From: Lasiosphaeris hirsuta
Taxonomy: Eukaryota; Ascomycota; Sordariomycetes; Sordariales; Lasiosphaeriaceae
DNA: 64,000 bases
Assembly: GCA_030549175.1 (NCBI GenBank)
Contig: JAUKUA010000005.1
Location: 3,968,001-4,032,000, forward strand
Direction of reading: 5' to 3'
In this document: in pieces, positions 22,897 to 33,537 of the stretch
Position numbering within the stretch: position 1 is the stretch's first letter
Layout: the number at the start of each line of letters is the position of its first letter
Notes under the pieces: generated by a model
Seen by the model: the letters and a program-made list of their open reading frames with translations, nothing else
What the model was told of the DNA's origin: nothing
Databases searched by the model: none
Made by a program: the position numbers and the translations under genes

Positions 22897-23771
22897 TTAT
22901 AAAATGGAGCAGGACGAGGATCGCCCGCCAACCTTCTTCGACTCAACCGCCATCTGCTTGCTAGCTTCCGTCTTCCTGACGGCCCTCGAGGGCCTCCTCT
23001 CATACCGGTATCTCTTGAGCTCCTCTGCAAACAGTAGCTGGGGTGGCACAGTCGTTGCGATGTTGGCTTGATTGACAAAGTGGTCGAGCACTAGTTCGTG
23101 ACTTTTGCCGTCGTTGAGAAACCTGAAAATTCTGGGGCCCTTTGGTAGGAGCTTCCGGCGCTCCAGCTCGAGGTCGTGGTTTATGGTCTCGTATTGCTCG
23201 CCAAAGTTCGTGTGGTCAATGCGGTCCCAATGGCTTGTGACAAAGGCCACATGAGGGAAGAAAGGCTCGCCGCACATCGCCTTGAGGATTCGGATGTTGG
23301 CTCTGTCGACTGCTCCAAGACGTATGTTCTTGATACTGTGAAAGTAGATGACGCCGTTGACGTGTTCCTGACCTATTTTTCCGAGCTGATGGGCGATTTG
23401 TTCCAGAATCTCTAGGTTTTCCTCATGTGTGTTCTTGTCCGCAAGTCCTGGAGTATCGATGATGGTGAACTGCTTCCCTTTATACTTGGTCGCATATCTT
23501 TTGCAAGTTCTGGTAGCTTCGAGGACAGGAATGCTATCAGCGATACGTGTCGGTGTGGGGGGTCGAGACATCCATGATAGACGTGAGTCCATTGCAGTGG
23601 AGTCAAACAAGGCGAACCAAGTACCTGTTACTACAGGCGATGACACTTACTCTCAATGACTCCACCGGTGCGACTAATCTCTACATCGGCCCCTGTCACT
23701 GCTTTGGCGAAGGTGGACTTTCCAGATCCGTGAAGGCCGATGAGTAGAATCACGATATTTGACATCGCCAT
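22897..23771 (-). CDS. AIG1/GIMAP-like GTPase with C-terminal CaaX box, pair 1
   Basis: Two exons (23771-23651 and 23516-22897, 741 nt) give 246 residues. The P-loop is GLHGSGKST at residues 13-21 and the G3 box is IIDTPGL near residue 60. The strand before G4 is followed by TSHWDR, in the place of the TTMWD of its relatives. Between them GVIYFHSIKNIRLG matches the IYFHRITDKRF block of the other minus-strand GTPases here. The C terminus is very basic and ends SSSCSIL, a CaaX-type box expected to be geranylgeranylated, so a membrane-anchored GTPase is likely. The intron is phase 1 at the same place as in the other six GTPases, although the acceptor after CCTCGAAG is my choice among several. 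The gene is divergent from the GTPase at 24491. Its P-loop and G4 are the most diverged of the three CaaX members. Confidence 0.8.
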
Positions 23772-24490
23772 TAGGCCACGAATTGTGCGCGGTGTGGTAT
23801 TAAAGTAGATTCATAAATGGTCGCAGAGATGAGAGTGGCAGTGATTCCGTTGGGGGTGTGATGGGGGAAAAGATATGTTGGATGCACGACCATCCCGGGA
23901 TTGATCAGCGTCCGGATATGGGTTGGGTTAGCACGTGGTGTGCGAATTCTGGACCTTCTCGGACACCCACTAACATTTCTACTAACATCTTACACCAAGA
24001 ATCGTTGTGAGAGGGAAATAAAAACGGGGCTGATTTCGCACACCACGTGATTGGGTGGAGAGAGAGATGCATGTCCGGATGCTGGCATTGAGTCATTGGG
24101 TCGAGAATTTGACGTGGCGGCTCGCGTGTGACGTGGCGGCTCGCGTGTCCAGTGGCTATTTTTTTTGGGGAGGGAGGGAGGGAGAAGGGGGGCCATATCC
24201 GATCCAGTGAGCGGTCCCGGCCCGTATCTGCCCGACCAAACACTGTGCATCATGTCGCCCAACGACACCTGCTGACCAAAGCGGGAACCCAACGCTCGCC
24301 CCAATTTGCAGAGTGAGCGAAGATGAAGCGGCCAGCGTGATTGACGAAGGGAGAGATAACTGCGGGTGCCAGGGTGCCCTTGTCCTTTTTGTACTCTCAC
24401 CCACCTCTTTCCCCTTTGGCCCCCGGACTCACTCTTCATTGCAATCACGCGAAACTCGCTCATAGATCCTAGCAGGGGAAAGCAACCAAG
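23772..24490. promoter_or_regulatory. Bidirectional promoter region of GTPase pair 1
   Basis: These 719 bp separate the two start codons. Seen directly: a perfect 15-bp inverted repeat (CACGTGGTGTGCGAA at 23932-23946 and its complement at 24035-24049), each arm carrying a CACGTG E-box. A perfect direct tandem repeat of GACGTGGCGGCTCGCGTGT lies at about 24112-24150, each unit with an ACGT core of the kind bound by bZIP factors. The GACGTG hexamer also occurs in the promoters of the other two pairs. Binding by any named factor is inference. Confidence 0.5.
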
Positions 24491-25649
24491 ATGGCATCCT
24501 CAAACGAAAAAAAGAGCCGCGATGTTCTGATCGCTTTGCTAGGAATGACAGGAGCCGGCAAGACGACGTTTGCAAGGGCTGCATCCGGTAACGACGAACT
24601 GCAAGTTGGGCACAGCATATATCCATGTCAGCGAAAAGTTCCACATGGTCCCTAACCCTATTTCCCCCCTCATCCTAACCCTTCATGACGATCACTTGAA
24701 GCGCTGACTCAACATCGTGATTGCCTTGCAGGTAGGTACGCAAGATCCGCAAGTTGTCCGTTTCAACTTGGATAATCACCCAATCCTCTTGATCGACACC
24801 CCGGGCTTTGATGACGACGACCGAACTGATGTGCAAATTCTCGAAGACATCGCCAAGTGGATGGCCAAGGAGGGGTATCTGAAGGGATCAGACCAACTTG
24901 ACGGCCTTATTCTCCTGCACCCCGTCACAATGCATCGTCTTGGCGGGACCGAACGGAGGCGCATGCGGCTCCTTCAAAACCTTCTAGGCCAGAACGCCTA
25001 CAAGCGCATCATCATTGCTACCACTATGTGGGAGAGGATCAAGGATGAGAAGGATGTGGAAATCGGGTTGAAGGGGCGGGAAAAGGATATCTGGCACGAC
25101 CTCATCAGCAAGGGTGTAAAAATCAAGAAACATTATAACACCCGCGACTCGGCGCATAAAATCATCCGGGAGATCATCCGGCTGTCGGAAAAGTATGGAA
25201 AGCTCGAACCCCTTATCCAGGAAGAACTGGCGGAGGACCCGCGTCTTGTTGAGACGACGGCTGGCAAGTCGGTGAAGAAGGATCTGGAGGCCGACATCAG
25301 GCGAGCGAGGGATTTGCTCGCGGAGCACATTGCAGCCAAACCCGGAAGGGACAGGTATGCAAAAAGGGGGAAAGGATATAAAGAGTGGCAGGACGAGAAG
25401 AGAACGCTGGAAAAGAGGGTCGAGAGATTGGAAGCCAGGCTGGTCAAGCTAAACAGTATGCAGGTAAGTTGCCGACCCTAGCTCCTTTCTTCCTCAGCCC
25501 CCTAAGGCATGCGGCTCAACGTGGAAGTGGATTCTCCGGTGGGCGCATGAAAACAGATAGGACTGGCTGAAACCGTTCACTAACATTCCGCCTCCAAATA
25601 GTTCAAGTGGAGCAGTTTCTTTTCCAACCTTTTTGGTCGTGCAAGGTGA
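24491..25649 (+). CDS. AIG1/GIMAP-like GTPase with charged helical extension and Phe-rich tail, pair 1
   Basis: Three exons (24491-24626, 24736-25463, 25602-25649; 912 nt) give 303 residues. The P-loop is GMTGAGKTT at residues 18-26, G3 is LIDTPGFDDDDR near 65-76, and IIATTMWERI near 150 occupies the G4 position. The middle holds LDGLILLHPVTMHRLGG and SAHKIIREII, shared with the plus-strand members of the other pairs. After the GTPase core, about residues 190-285 are highly charged and predicted to form a long helix or coiled coil. The last exon codes only FKWSSFFSNLFGRAR, an aromatic, basic tail suited to membrane contact. Intron 1 is phase 1 and splits a Cys codon. A GTP-driven, possibly oligomerising membrane role is inferred from GIMAP and septin relatives. 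Confidence 0.85.
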
Positions 25650-26021
25650 TTTACCGCAGTTCTCCCAAGATTGAAGGATGCATACGGGATTAATTCCCGC
25701 TCTGTGGTGATTTGAGAACCGCATGACCCGGGTCGCGAGAATAGTATTTGAGGGGGCTTTGGCGAGCTGGCGCACGAATTCGAGGCCGAGGCCACGATTG
25801 GTGCCGGCTATGCAGTGGCTGAACGGTGAAATTGACGCTTCTCGAGAGGGCAGTGGAAAAAATGAAGTTGAGAGAAGGTTATCATCCGAAATGGGAAGTG
25901 GAGTGGCAGCATGCCGTCATTGAGGGGCGGCCCCACATCTCAACCGTCCCACAATTCGGAGTGTCCCGGGCTGTATCCTAGGCGGTCTCCACACGAGCTC
26001 TGGAGCCAAGCTTCAGCTTTT
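25650..26021. other. Intergenic, nothing recognised
   Basis: This is the 3' flank between the plus-strand GTPase and the minus-strand gene ending at 26022. No coding frame, repeat or RNA gene is supported. Confidence 0.5.
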
Positions 26022-26549
26022 TCATGTGGCGTTTTCATCTCTAGCTGACCGTGGGTTGAGGTGCTCGGCAAGCCAAACTGAATGAGCGTTCCCGGGATGG
26101 GATTCTTCCTTGTGCATGCAATCTGGTGTCGCCGGATTAGGCTTTATGATGGAGTGAGGATTCGCAGTGACTGCCGAGTTCTCGTCCTCCGTCAAAATGT
26201 GACTCGAACTAAGTGTCAGCAGTAAGTCATCACCAGGCCCCAAAATCCGAGCACATTTGAGGGTCCGGCGAAAATCGTAGGGAAGGCTCAGACACGACGA
26301 GGCCGTGACATCAGCGCTGGGAGCCACTCACTTGCTTGCGGGTGCTGCCCCTGAATTAAAAGCAAGCCCAGGTCGCCTCAGGCTTGGGGAGCGCGGCGGT
26401 GGGGACGGATAGTGTTCGACCACAATGCACTCTGAGACGGTTCTGGCATGTCCTTCAACATCTTCTTGTGTCGGAGCCTGACGGTTGGGGGAGATCAGGA
26501 AAGCATTCTTTGAGCGCCGATGACGGCGACGACGAAGGAAATGGAACAT
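26022..26549 (-). CDS. Small hypothetical protein (134 aa), unrecognised
   Basis: Two exons are proposed: 26549-26332 and 26208-26022, with a GTGAGT donor, a GCTGAC-type branch site and an ACTTAG acceptor. They total 405 nt in one frame. The N terminus is strongly basic (MFHFLRRRRHRRSKN) and is followed by a Pro/Ser-rich region around residues 47-62; the C-terminal half is polar. There is no signal peptide or membrane segment after the start. The basic N terminus could be a nuclear localisation signal, but no family was recognised. The gene lies between the pair 1 GTPase and the HET gene, with its start about 150 bp from the HET ATG, so the two could share a promoter. The model rests on splice signals and frame only. 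Confidence 0.4.
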
Positions 26550-26700
26550 GATTGACTCGAAAGGAGGAATGAGAGCGGAGAGGGAAAATGGGACTTAAAA
26601 CGGAATACCGTCAATGAAGCCAGTGTGATAAATTGCGCGACAGCATCCGATTTTGGAAGGCGGAACCGTAAGTTTTAGTTGAACGTGATAACACATTGAA

Positions 26701-29064
26701 ATGGGAATCGAGAGCGGTGGTCAAATTCAAGCAGGAACTCTGGCCATCGCTGTTTGCCTCGCCAACCAATCACAGCACTGCCTCATATGGCCAGCTGGGG
26801 CAGAAAGCGGAGTTGAAATTTCCGACATGCAGCACTCAGCTTCCCCTCACTCTACCGAAACGATGGGTTCGTCAATGTCCACTCTAGAGACAAGCCTGGG
26901 CCGTAACAAGGCTTGTGGGGATGGCCATGTTCGGCGCACCTGTAAAACCTGCCGGTCCATCATTTCCCGAGATCTCAAGCTCCCGCTGCAAGCACCAGTT
27001 ACACCCTCTTACGGAAACGCCGGTGTTCTCGTCGCACCTTCCCTAGGAACCCGGCGACAAATTGCTTCTCGTCACTGCAACCTCTGTTCATCCTTCCTCA
27101 ACCTTACCGATATACCGACGGGGGACACAGGCCTAGACCAGCGCCTCGAGCTGCGGGCCTTTCCCTTCAGCCTTTCATGGCCCATCTACGCTCACGCCTT
27201 CGCACAGCATCAAATCGCCAAGGGCCACCTGCCTCATGCATGCCTGTTCACCTGTCCGAAGGGGTCGTCGCCTACAAACTACGACGTCCGCAAAGCACTG
27301 GAGACGCAGATTACCACCAACTTGAAGGGTCTCGCTGTGCTCGCACCCAGTACCATCTCGCACATGGTGTCTGCACCATCCAGGCCACCGCAGTTTTCCG
27401 TCGACAAGGCGAAGATATGGATTCAGAGTTGTTTGGCCGATCACGGGGCACTCTGTGGTGAAGATGGCGGACAGGCAAGGATTGCGGTCCGTGGTATGAA
27501 GGTCATCGACTGTGAAACGCTCATGATTATACCCGCCACGGCCAATACGCGATGGGTTGCCCTGAGCTACGTCTGGCGTCTCGCCGTGCCCGACATACCC
27601 ATCACCAACATTTTGCCCCCACCTACAGAGCCCAACAGCTTGCGACTGCCAGACCTGATACCTGCTCTCATCGTCGATGCAATGACGGTTGTGAAGAATC
27701 TTGGATACCGGTACCTTTGGGTGGATCGATACTGCATCAACCAGGATGACAAGGATGAAGTGAGAGACCAGATCGCTCAGATGGACCGCATATATCGTGG
27801 AGCCGACTTCACCATCATCGCCGCCGGCGACTCCAACGGCCTCGCCGGCGTGGGTGGGAACACCAAGCGACCCAATCTGGACGTCTTCAATTTCAACGCG
27901 ACCACAACACTCTACGAAACCGACCCCAATCCTATCGCCGAGATCCGCCGATCTCCGTGGTTTACCCGCGGCTGGACCTTCCAAGAAGCCATCCTCTCCC
28001 GCCGCCGACTATTCTTCACCAACAGCCAAGCCCTCTTTGAATGCACGACCAGCACATGGTGCGAGCTGGGTGATCTCGGCGACGAGACGCAGCACACTGC
28101 GTCCCATATTACGTCCTTCTCTCTCGAGGCGCTAGTATACCCCGAGATCCCTAGGTTGACGCAGCTTCTCAATTCGGCTTCCAAGACTAACCTACCTCCC
28201 GATCTTCAAAGTGCGGTAACGCCGCTAGATGAGTATCTCGAGGAAGCAACGGCTTTGTTGATGCTGTACAGGAGCAAGAAGTTGACGGTGGAAAATGACA
28301 CCCTCGATGCTTTTTCCGGCGTCCTCAAGGTTCTTGAAGAGACGCCGTACACGATCGTACACTTGCAGGGCATTCCTTACCCAGAGCGCCACACGGAACA
28401 GGATGCGGATCTTGTGGGGCTTCAGCAGCAGGCTTTCGCGCTGGGACTCACCTGGGTCGGCCAGGGGTCGCGTCGGCTAGACTTTCCGTCGTGGAGTTGG
28501 TCGGGCTGGGATACCAGTCGTACTACGGGCTTGTTGCCGGTTGGGAAATCGCTTGGGCGGTTTGAGGGGAATTTCACCTCTTACGTGCAAATTCGAGGCG
28601 TCAACTGCAAGTGTGGCCAGATTTGCACAACTCTTAGCGATGCGGCGACTGGTATTCCAGCAAATCACAAGGTTGAAGCCCTGGACGTAAAAGGGAGACT
28701 CATACCCCCGGAGTCACTCAAACTGCGGACCCACGGAAATGGTTCCAGTTATCTCGAGACTGCGGGTCCAGAGGAACTGATCTATAGAATGGAGAACCGC
28801 TTTCCAACCAACATGAGTCCGGAGGACCTGCTTGCCGGGTTTATGGACGGGACATTAATGGGGGTTCCTCTAGGAGAAGAGGGTACGTCTGTTACGCGGA
28901 GCTTGTATGTTTTGGCTGTCGAGGTGACAGGCCACTCCAATGGGAAGGTGAGTGGGGTGCGGAAGGATTTGGTGCTGCTTACCAGATCCAAGAATTTCTC
29001 GAGGGAGGAGCCATTGTTCCAGGAAACATCTGGTTTGAAGACTATTGAGTTTGTGCTCTTTTAG
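26701..29064 (+). CDS. HET-domain protein (heterokaryon incompatibility family)
   Basis: A single open frame of 787 codons without introns. The HET domain starts at about residue 285 with RWVALSYVW, continues with YLWVDRYCINQ near 340 and RGWTFQEAILSRR near 425. These are the three hallmark blocks of the family, although the usual Gly after the first Trp is Arg. HET proteins trigger programmed cell death when incompatible nuclei meet, often downstream of NLR-type or other sensor partners. The region before the domain contains two CxxC pairs (CKTC, CNLC), which may bind a metal. The first ATG gives an unusual N terminus, so translation may begin at the later Met near residues 55-59. The gene lies next to a GTPase pair, a NACHT relic and a LanC-like gene. 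No damage is visible. Confidence 0.88.
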   Translation: MGIESGGQIQAGTLAIAVCLANQSQHCLIWPAGAESGVEISDMQHSASPHSTETMGSSMSTLETSLGRNKACGDGHVRRTCKTCRSIISRDLKLPLQAPVTPSYGNAGVLVAPSLGTRRQIASRHCNLCSSFLNLTDIPTGDTGLDQRLELRAFPFSLSWPIYAHAFAQHQIAKGHLPHACLFTCPKGSSPTNYDVRKALETQITTNLKGLAVLAPSTISHMVSAPSRPPQFSVDKAKIWIQSCLADHGALCGEDGGQARIAVRGMKVIDCETLMIIPATANTRWVALSYVWRLAVPDIPITNILPPPTEPNSLRLPDLIPALIVDAMTVVKNLGYRYLWVDRYCINQDDKDEVRDQIAQMDRIYRGADFTIIAAGDSNGLAGVGGNTKRPNLDVFNFNATTTLYETDPNPIAEIRRSPWFTRGWTFQEAILSRRRLFFTNSQALFECTTSTWCELGDLGDETQHTASHITSFSLEALVYPEIPRLTQLLNSASKTNLPPDLQSAVTPLDEYLEEATALLMLYRSKKLTVENDTLDAFSGVLKVLEETPYTIVHLQGIPYPERHTEQDADLVGLQQQAFALGLTWVGQGSRRLDFPSWSWSGWDTSRTTGLLPVGKSLGRFEGNFTSYVQIRGVNCKCGQICTTLSDAATGIPANHKVEALDVKGRLIPPESLKLRTHGNGSSYLETAGPEELIYRMENRFPTNMSPEDLLAGFMDGTLMGVPLGEEGTSVTRSLYVLAVEVTGHSNGKVSGVRKDLVLLTRSKNFSREEPLFQETSGLKTIEFVLF

Positions 29065-29195
29065 GACGCTATGAGTTTGAGCTTCAATCGTCTTTCAAAA
29101 ATCAAGACACAGCCCCTCTCGCGGTATGACACGTAATGATGAAAGCCACCACCTCTAGTTGGCTTGGTGACGATGAGCGTACTGCATCGTTGCCA

Positions 29196-30564
29196 TCATA
29201 TATCGTTATATGCAAGCATCCTAGGCTCCTCCTCCCTGCAAACCAACCAAGTCCACACGGCACCAGGCGTATAGCTCGTCAGGGTGGAATAAGACCGGCC
29301 GTAATCGGCCCTCGCAAACACAGTCCCGGTTGCGTCGGATTTCTTCATTCGGGAGACGTTATCCGGGGCAGCAACGCCGAGGAAGTGTTCTCGCTGAGAT
29401 CCGAGGGGCAGAGTCCTGACATGTAGATTAGCATTCCGAAAGGGGGGGGGGGGGGGGGAGCTATTGTCAAGCATACAGCGCATTCCCAAAAATGCCGTGA
29501 CAGAGGTTGGGCTCTTTCTTCAAGAGGCCCTCGGTCCAGACGCACTCTCTCCCCTTTCTCACCGCCTCGTCGATGCGGTCCTGCAGGGCCGGGAAGTGCG
29601 GGCGCAAGCTTAGCAGCGAAGTGACGAAGCCCGGGGCACCGTGGCAAAACTGCACCAGCCCCTTGCCATTCTGGCCGGTGCCCTCAGCACTGGGCCAGTT
29701 GCCGTCCAGCAGCTGCATGTTGAGCAACCTATCAACAACAGGCTCCAGCTGCGGCGCGAGCTCGGGCGAGGTGAGGACGAGTTGGGTGACGATGCCGATG
29801 TCGCCGTGGACGGCGCCGAGGTAGCGACGGCCGTGCCACTTCCAGAGCGGGCCGTGGGCGAGGATGGTGTTGGAGATCTCAGCGATGGCCGAGTTGACGA
29901 GAGGGTTGCTCTCGGGCACCCAGTGGCGCACCATGCGCAACAGGTACAGCGTGCCCGCGCGGCCGTAGAGGTTCTCGTCGGGATACTCCTCGACGGCGAG
30001 GATCTGGGACACGGACGAGACGAACTCGCGCACGTGGCGCAAGTCCTTGGAAATGGAGGCGCGCACGGCCTCAAAGGCCAGCTTCTCGTCGCTGATACCA
30101 CACCCGTGGGACCCCAGACGCAGGTTGTGGCCGCGCGAGCCCGAGATGTAGGCCTGGGCCCAGTGGCTCATGGGTTGGCCGCTGATGACGAGATCGGGCT
30201 TGTGTGTGGCGACCTGCAGCAGGAGGTAGGCCATGCCGGTCGGACCGCTCCAGAGCCCCTGCAGAGCCTCATGAGGATATCGGCTGCGTGGAGGGAAGTT
30301 TGACACAATCTCCTCGAGGGCGGCGACCATGTACGTGTCGATGTCGCCGCTGCTGAGGAGACTCGGCGAGTTGAGGACGATGTATCGCAGCTCCATCACG
30401 AAATCGCTATGGCGATCTCTTCGGAGCATGGAGGGGCGGGATAGATTGGGGCTCGGGACCTGGGGATGGGGGCCTGTGGATCGGGACCGGGGCTGGAATG
30501 CTGGCTGGTGGTGAACGTGGTCGCGGATCGTGATGCGGGTGCGATCGCCGATCGGATCAGGCAC
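29196..30564 (-). CDS. LanC-like protein (LANCL family)
   Basis: Two exons (30564-29477 and 29415-29196, 1308 nt) give 435 residues. The alpha-toroid motifs are in order: GxxGMAYLLL near residue 105, HGDIG near 250, FCHGAPGF with Cys307, and NLCHGIFGNA with Cys355-His356. The last three are the expected zinc ligands. The second exon supplies the usual C-terminal half-repeat, including GAVWTWLV. Bacterial LanC cyclases form lanthionine rings; eukaryotic LANCL proteins bind glutathione and have been reported to add it to dehydroamino acids in damaged proteins. No precursor peptide gene is visible nearby, so a lantibiotic role is unlikely. The intron holds a 17-base C tract. The start could be later, at the MLRRDRH or MELRYIV methionines, since the first 45 residues are low in family signal. 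Confidence 0.85.
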
Positions 30565-31977
30565 TCGAATCGGACATCAAGCAAATGAGGCAGGAAATGA
30601 ACCGGAAAATGAAGCTCGACAATTGAGCTCTCCTGAGCCCGAAACAGCCAGACAGGATCAATTGCTGGCGGGTGAAAGCCACAGCGACAACGGCCCCGCG
30701 AGCACCTTAGCTTGTCGTCATGATAGCTGCAAGACTGGTCCTTGGCGCCCTGCGTCGCTGCGAGAGAGAGAAATGCTGAAATGCGGGGGGCCAAGCTCCC
30801 GCCAAACCACCCGCAAACTGCCGCACCATTGCCGCACCGCTGCCGTCCTGCCGTTGGCCGTTGGCTTGGTGTCGCCCCCCTTGCTAGCTCTTTCCGTTTT
30901 GGTCGCTCGCGCCTGTCATTTTGCTGTGTCACCCGTTGGCAGCTGCACGTATCATCAGCTTTATCGAGAAACGGGGGGGGGGGTTAGGATTTGCTATGCC
31001 CATCCTCTATCCTCTGATGCAGGGGTATCGTGAGAAAATGCAGCCATCACCCCGACCATTTCTCTCTCTTATCTGTCTTAAGGGAACTCCCTATTGGCAG
31101 CTAGTCATTAAGTTTGCCGTGACACCAAGGTTGACATCGCCATGACCCTTTGATGACATCGGCCCGAGCGTTCCTTATCGTTGAAGAAGGCCCTGCTATT
31201 AGTTGTACTAATTGATCTAGAGCTCGCCAATAACTTTGCCAGCCACCCATGGTAATTTTCTCCATTTCTCCATCCAAATCAATCGCAATTCCAACCCAAC
31301 AGAATCAAACTAAAGAAGACCCCAAAGCCGCACGCGGCAAGACGGATGAGTCGAGCTTCGAAAGAGCAGCCCCCTACTCTCCAGTCGACTACGGTGCGTT
31401 CTTTCCACTAATATTTGCTGCATCCCATGGAGAAAGCGTTAAAATTGCAGTAGGCTACTCCCAGCTCAACAGCACCCCGAAAAGAGACCCGGGGCTCGCT
31501 TCATCGATGCATCGTGAGTCGGAACAGACCACTCGGGACCTTTCGAGCCAATACGACCCGCATGAAATCGGCGAGTCGTTTCCGCTGTACTGAAAAGGGG
31601 AAAGAAGAAGACCGAGAATGTTGTGGTCTCCAAAAACACTCTTGAACACAGAGTAATCGGTTACGAGTATTATCCGAGTCGCCCATCTACATCGGGTGCA
31701 ATCAATGGCAAGATGGTCACATGCATTGCAAAAAGTACTGCAATATTGTCTAAATTATTGAAATGCAGAAACCAGTTTATGTACTCGATACCACACAAGG
31801 ACCGTGGCCCCTGCATGTTTTCTTCCCCGCAAGAATCTTGTCTTACAACTAGGTGTAGAAATAACCCCTTCTGTTCGCCATCCCTGCTTTGAACTCCTTG
31901 CGCTAGTAAAAGGTACATCCCGAAACGAAGCCCCTTGATACTCGTACACATCAAGGACATTCAGTAAACACGGCCCT
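30565..31977. other. Intergenic, no supported gene
   Basis: Bases 30565-31000 are the GC-rich upstream flank of the LanC-like gene, with an 11-G run at 30973-30983. A 114-codon plus-strand frame at 31249-31593 has no recognisable family, signal peptide or splice context and is not called. Bases 31600-31977 are the 3' flank of the hydrophobin gene. Confidence 0.5.
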
Positions 31978-32334
31978 TTAGTCGACAACGCCAGTCGGTG
32001 TCTGGCAGAGCAGATCCTGTCCCAGGACCGGCAGTACGCAGCAGCGGGCGCGCTGGCCAATGGCGGAGCAGACGGCGCTGAAGTCAGTGGCATTTGCGGG
32101 AGGTGTAGGAGCTGGAAAGGATTTAGCCGAGGTATATTCTTGTTACAAAGGAGCATACTCACGATTGCCGCAGTCTAGGTCTGCAACGCCGAGGACATCG
32201 GTGGCACAGCACTGCGAGGTGCCGTAAAGACCACTGCAGGGCGCGTAGGGCACCTGGCGGTCCTCTACCTGGGCTGGCAGGGCCGCGGCCAGGGTTGCGC
32301 ACAGGGCAGTAATGGCGGTAAGCGTGAATTGCAT
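31978..32334 (-). CDS. Class II hydrophobin
   Basis: Two exons (32334-32163 and 32111-31978, 306 nt) give 101 residues. Residues 1-19 form a signal peptide (MQFTLTAITALCATLAAALP). The mature part carries the eight-Cys hydrophobin pattern C...CC...C...C...CC...C, with SGLYGTSQCCATDVLGVAD before the intron and FSAVCSAIGQRARCCVLPV after it. The short, regular spacing between cysteines is that of class II. Hydrophobins are secreted and assemble at air-water or surface interfaces to coat hyphae and spores. A TATAAG element lies on the minus strand at about 32440, roughly 100 bp upstream. The start and the intron are standard for the family. No damage is seen. Confidence 0.95.
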
Positions 32335-33537
32335 TTTGACGGCTGAGTAGTGGTAATGTAGTGTGTGTTTGTAGTTGAAGGCCTTGGTAAATGAGTGGAG
32401 AGTATGAGAGCTGTGAATGTGTTTGATGACTTATACTTTCAAGCTCACGATGTTGGGCGGAGGGTTGGTTCATCATGTACTTATAGGGAGTGAATCCCGC
32501 TGTGGCCTTTGTAAACAAGGAGGCCTCGTCAATTTCTAACAGTGCATGGAACTGAGCCAGTCCGTTGCTGAATTGCTCATCTAGCCAAGTCAATTGCGTC
32601 ACCAACGGGCTTAGAGGGTTACTGTCCTGTGGTAGCGGCTGAGAATCAAGAAATGGAGTTACCTTGGCCGTTGACGATCTCATTCTTGGAGTCGCGGTTA
32701 TAGCCTGGGGCTCTTGCTATAGGAGGCAGCTTAGCCAACGAGATACCCGGACTTCAATGGAAGTGGCGAGCCCAGATCCCGTCCGTGCCATTGGCAGACT
32801 GGAAGTCACAACGCTGCAAAACTATGGGCAGTTTCCCTGTTGGGAACGTGGAAAAGCTGCAAACTGCCCGAACGTCATTCCACAACAATGCCTTCTAATT
32901 TCGGAACTCGCCACTCCAGGGGGCCCAGCCATTCACCGCAACACAACACCCGACCGCCGATCGATCTCGTTTTTCTTTTGCACCCGTGGCTACCATCGAA
33001 ACCCTCATACTTGTTACCTGAAGAAAGACTATCTCGAGTCTGAGCACAAGATAAAAAAAAACAATTGAATGGAAGAAAAAGCTTAATCTGTGAGAGGCAG
33101 CAAAGCGCACCCGTGGAATTCAGCCTGGCAATGTGATTGCGAGTTATGACGCAGTAATTTCGAGCCGGCTAAACGCAAAAGTCGCCGCCTCAGGTACGAG
33201 AATCCCCAGTGCAGGGATGGATTAGTTGGTGGCCACTTAAAGCAACTGGGATGAGATCCGTGGTGGTGGGATTCCAAGTTTTAGGCCGATAGAACGCCAT
33301 GGACCTGCGTCAAGCCGATCGGTCCGTCCACCTATGGGCAGCCAGGGGGTCCGAGGGGAAATGAAGGCAATACCACCTGACCTTCCAGCCATCTTTCTCT
33401 CGCCGTATCAAGGGCCCGTCCGCCCTACCATCCGCGCCAGATGAGCTGAAGGCCACGGGTATATAACCACCAACACCCGGTCAGTCTTATACCCGATGAC
33501 ATATGCGGCGTTGCTGTTCTAGAGCCAGTGAGACGCA
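32335..33537. other. Upstream region of the hydrophobin; no supported gene
   Basis: It contains the presumed hydrophobin promoter (32335-32700) and further non-coding DNA. A 134-codon plus-strand frame from 32664 was considered and not accepted. A TATATAA element at about 33458-33466 lies roughly 75 bp before the small gene at 33538. Confidence 0.45.

Noticed and set aside
27175..27984. 269-codon minus-strand frame
   Set aside because: It lies wholly antisense inside the HET-domain gene, whose frame has recognisable motifs.
29196..29489. Separate 97-codon minus-strand gene
   Set aside because: Its useful part is the second exon of the LanC-like gene; the GTATGC...TGTCAG intron joins them in frame.
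29641..30303. 220-codon plus-strand frame
   Set aside because: It is antisense to the LanC-like gene in GC-rich DNA and has no domain signal.
29196..30564. Lanthipeptide biosynthesis cluster
   Set aside because: No precursor peptide, dehydratase or protease gene accompanies the LanC-like gene; neighbours are HET and intergenic DNA.
31249..31593. 114-codon plus-strand frame
   Set aside because: No domain, no signal peptide and no promoter context; frames of this length occur by chance in DNA of this composition.
32664..33068. 134-codon plus-strand frame upstream of the hydrophobin gene
   Set aside because: It has no recognisable family, codon pattern or splice support, and overlaps the likely hydrophobin promoter.
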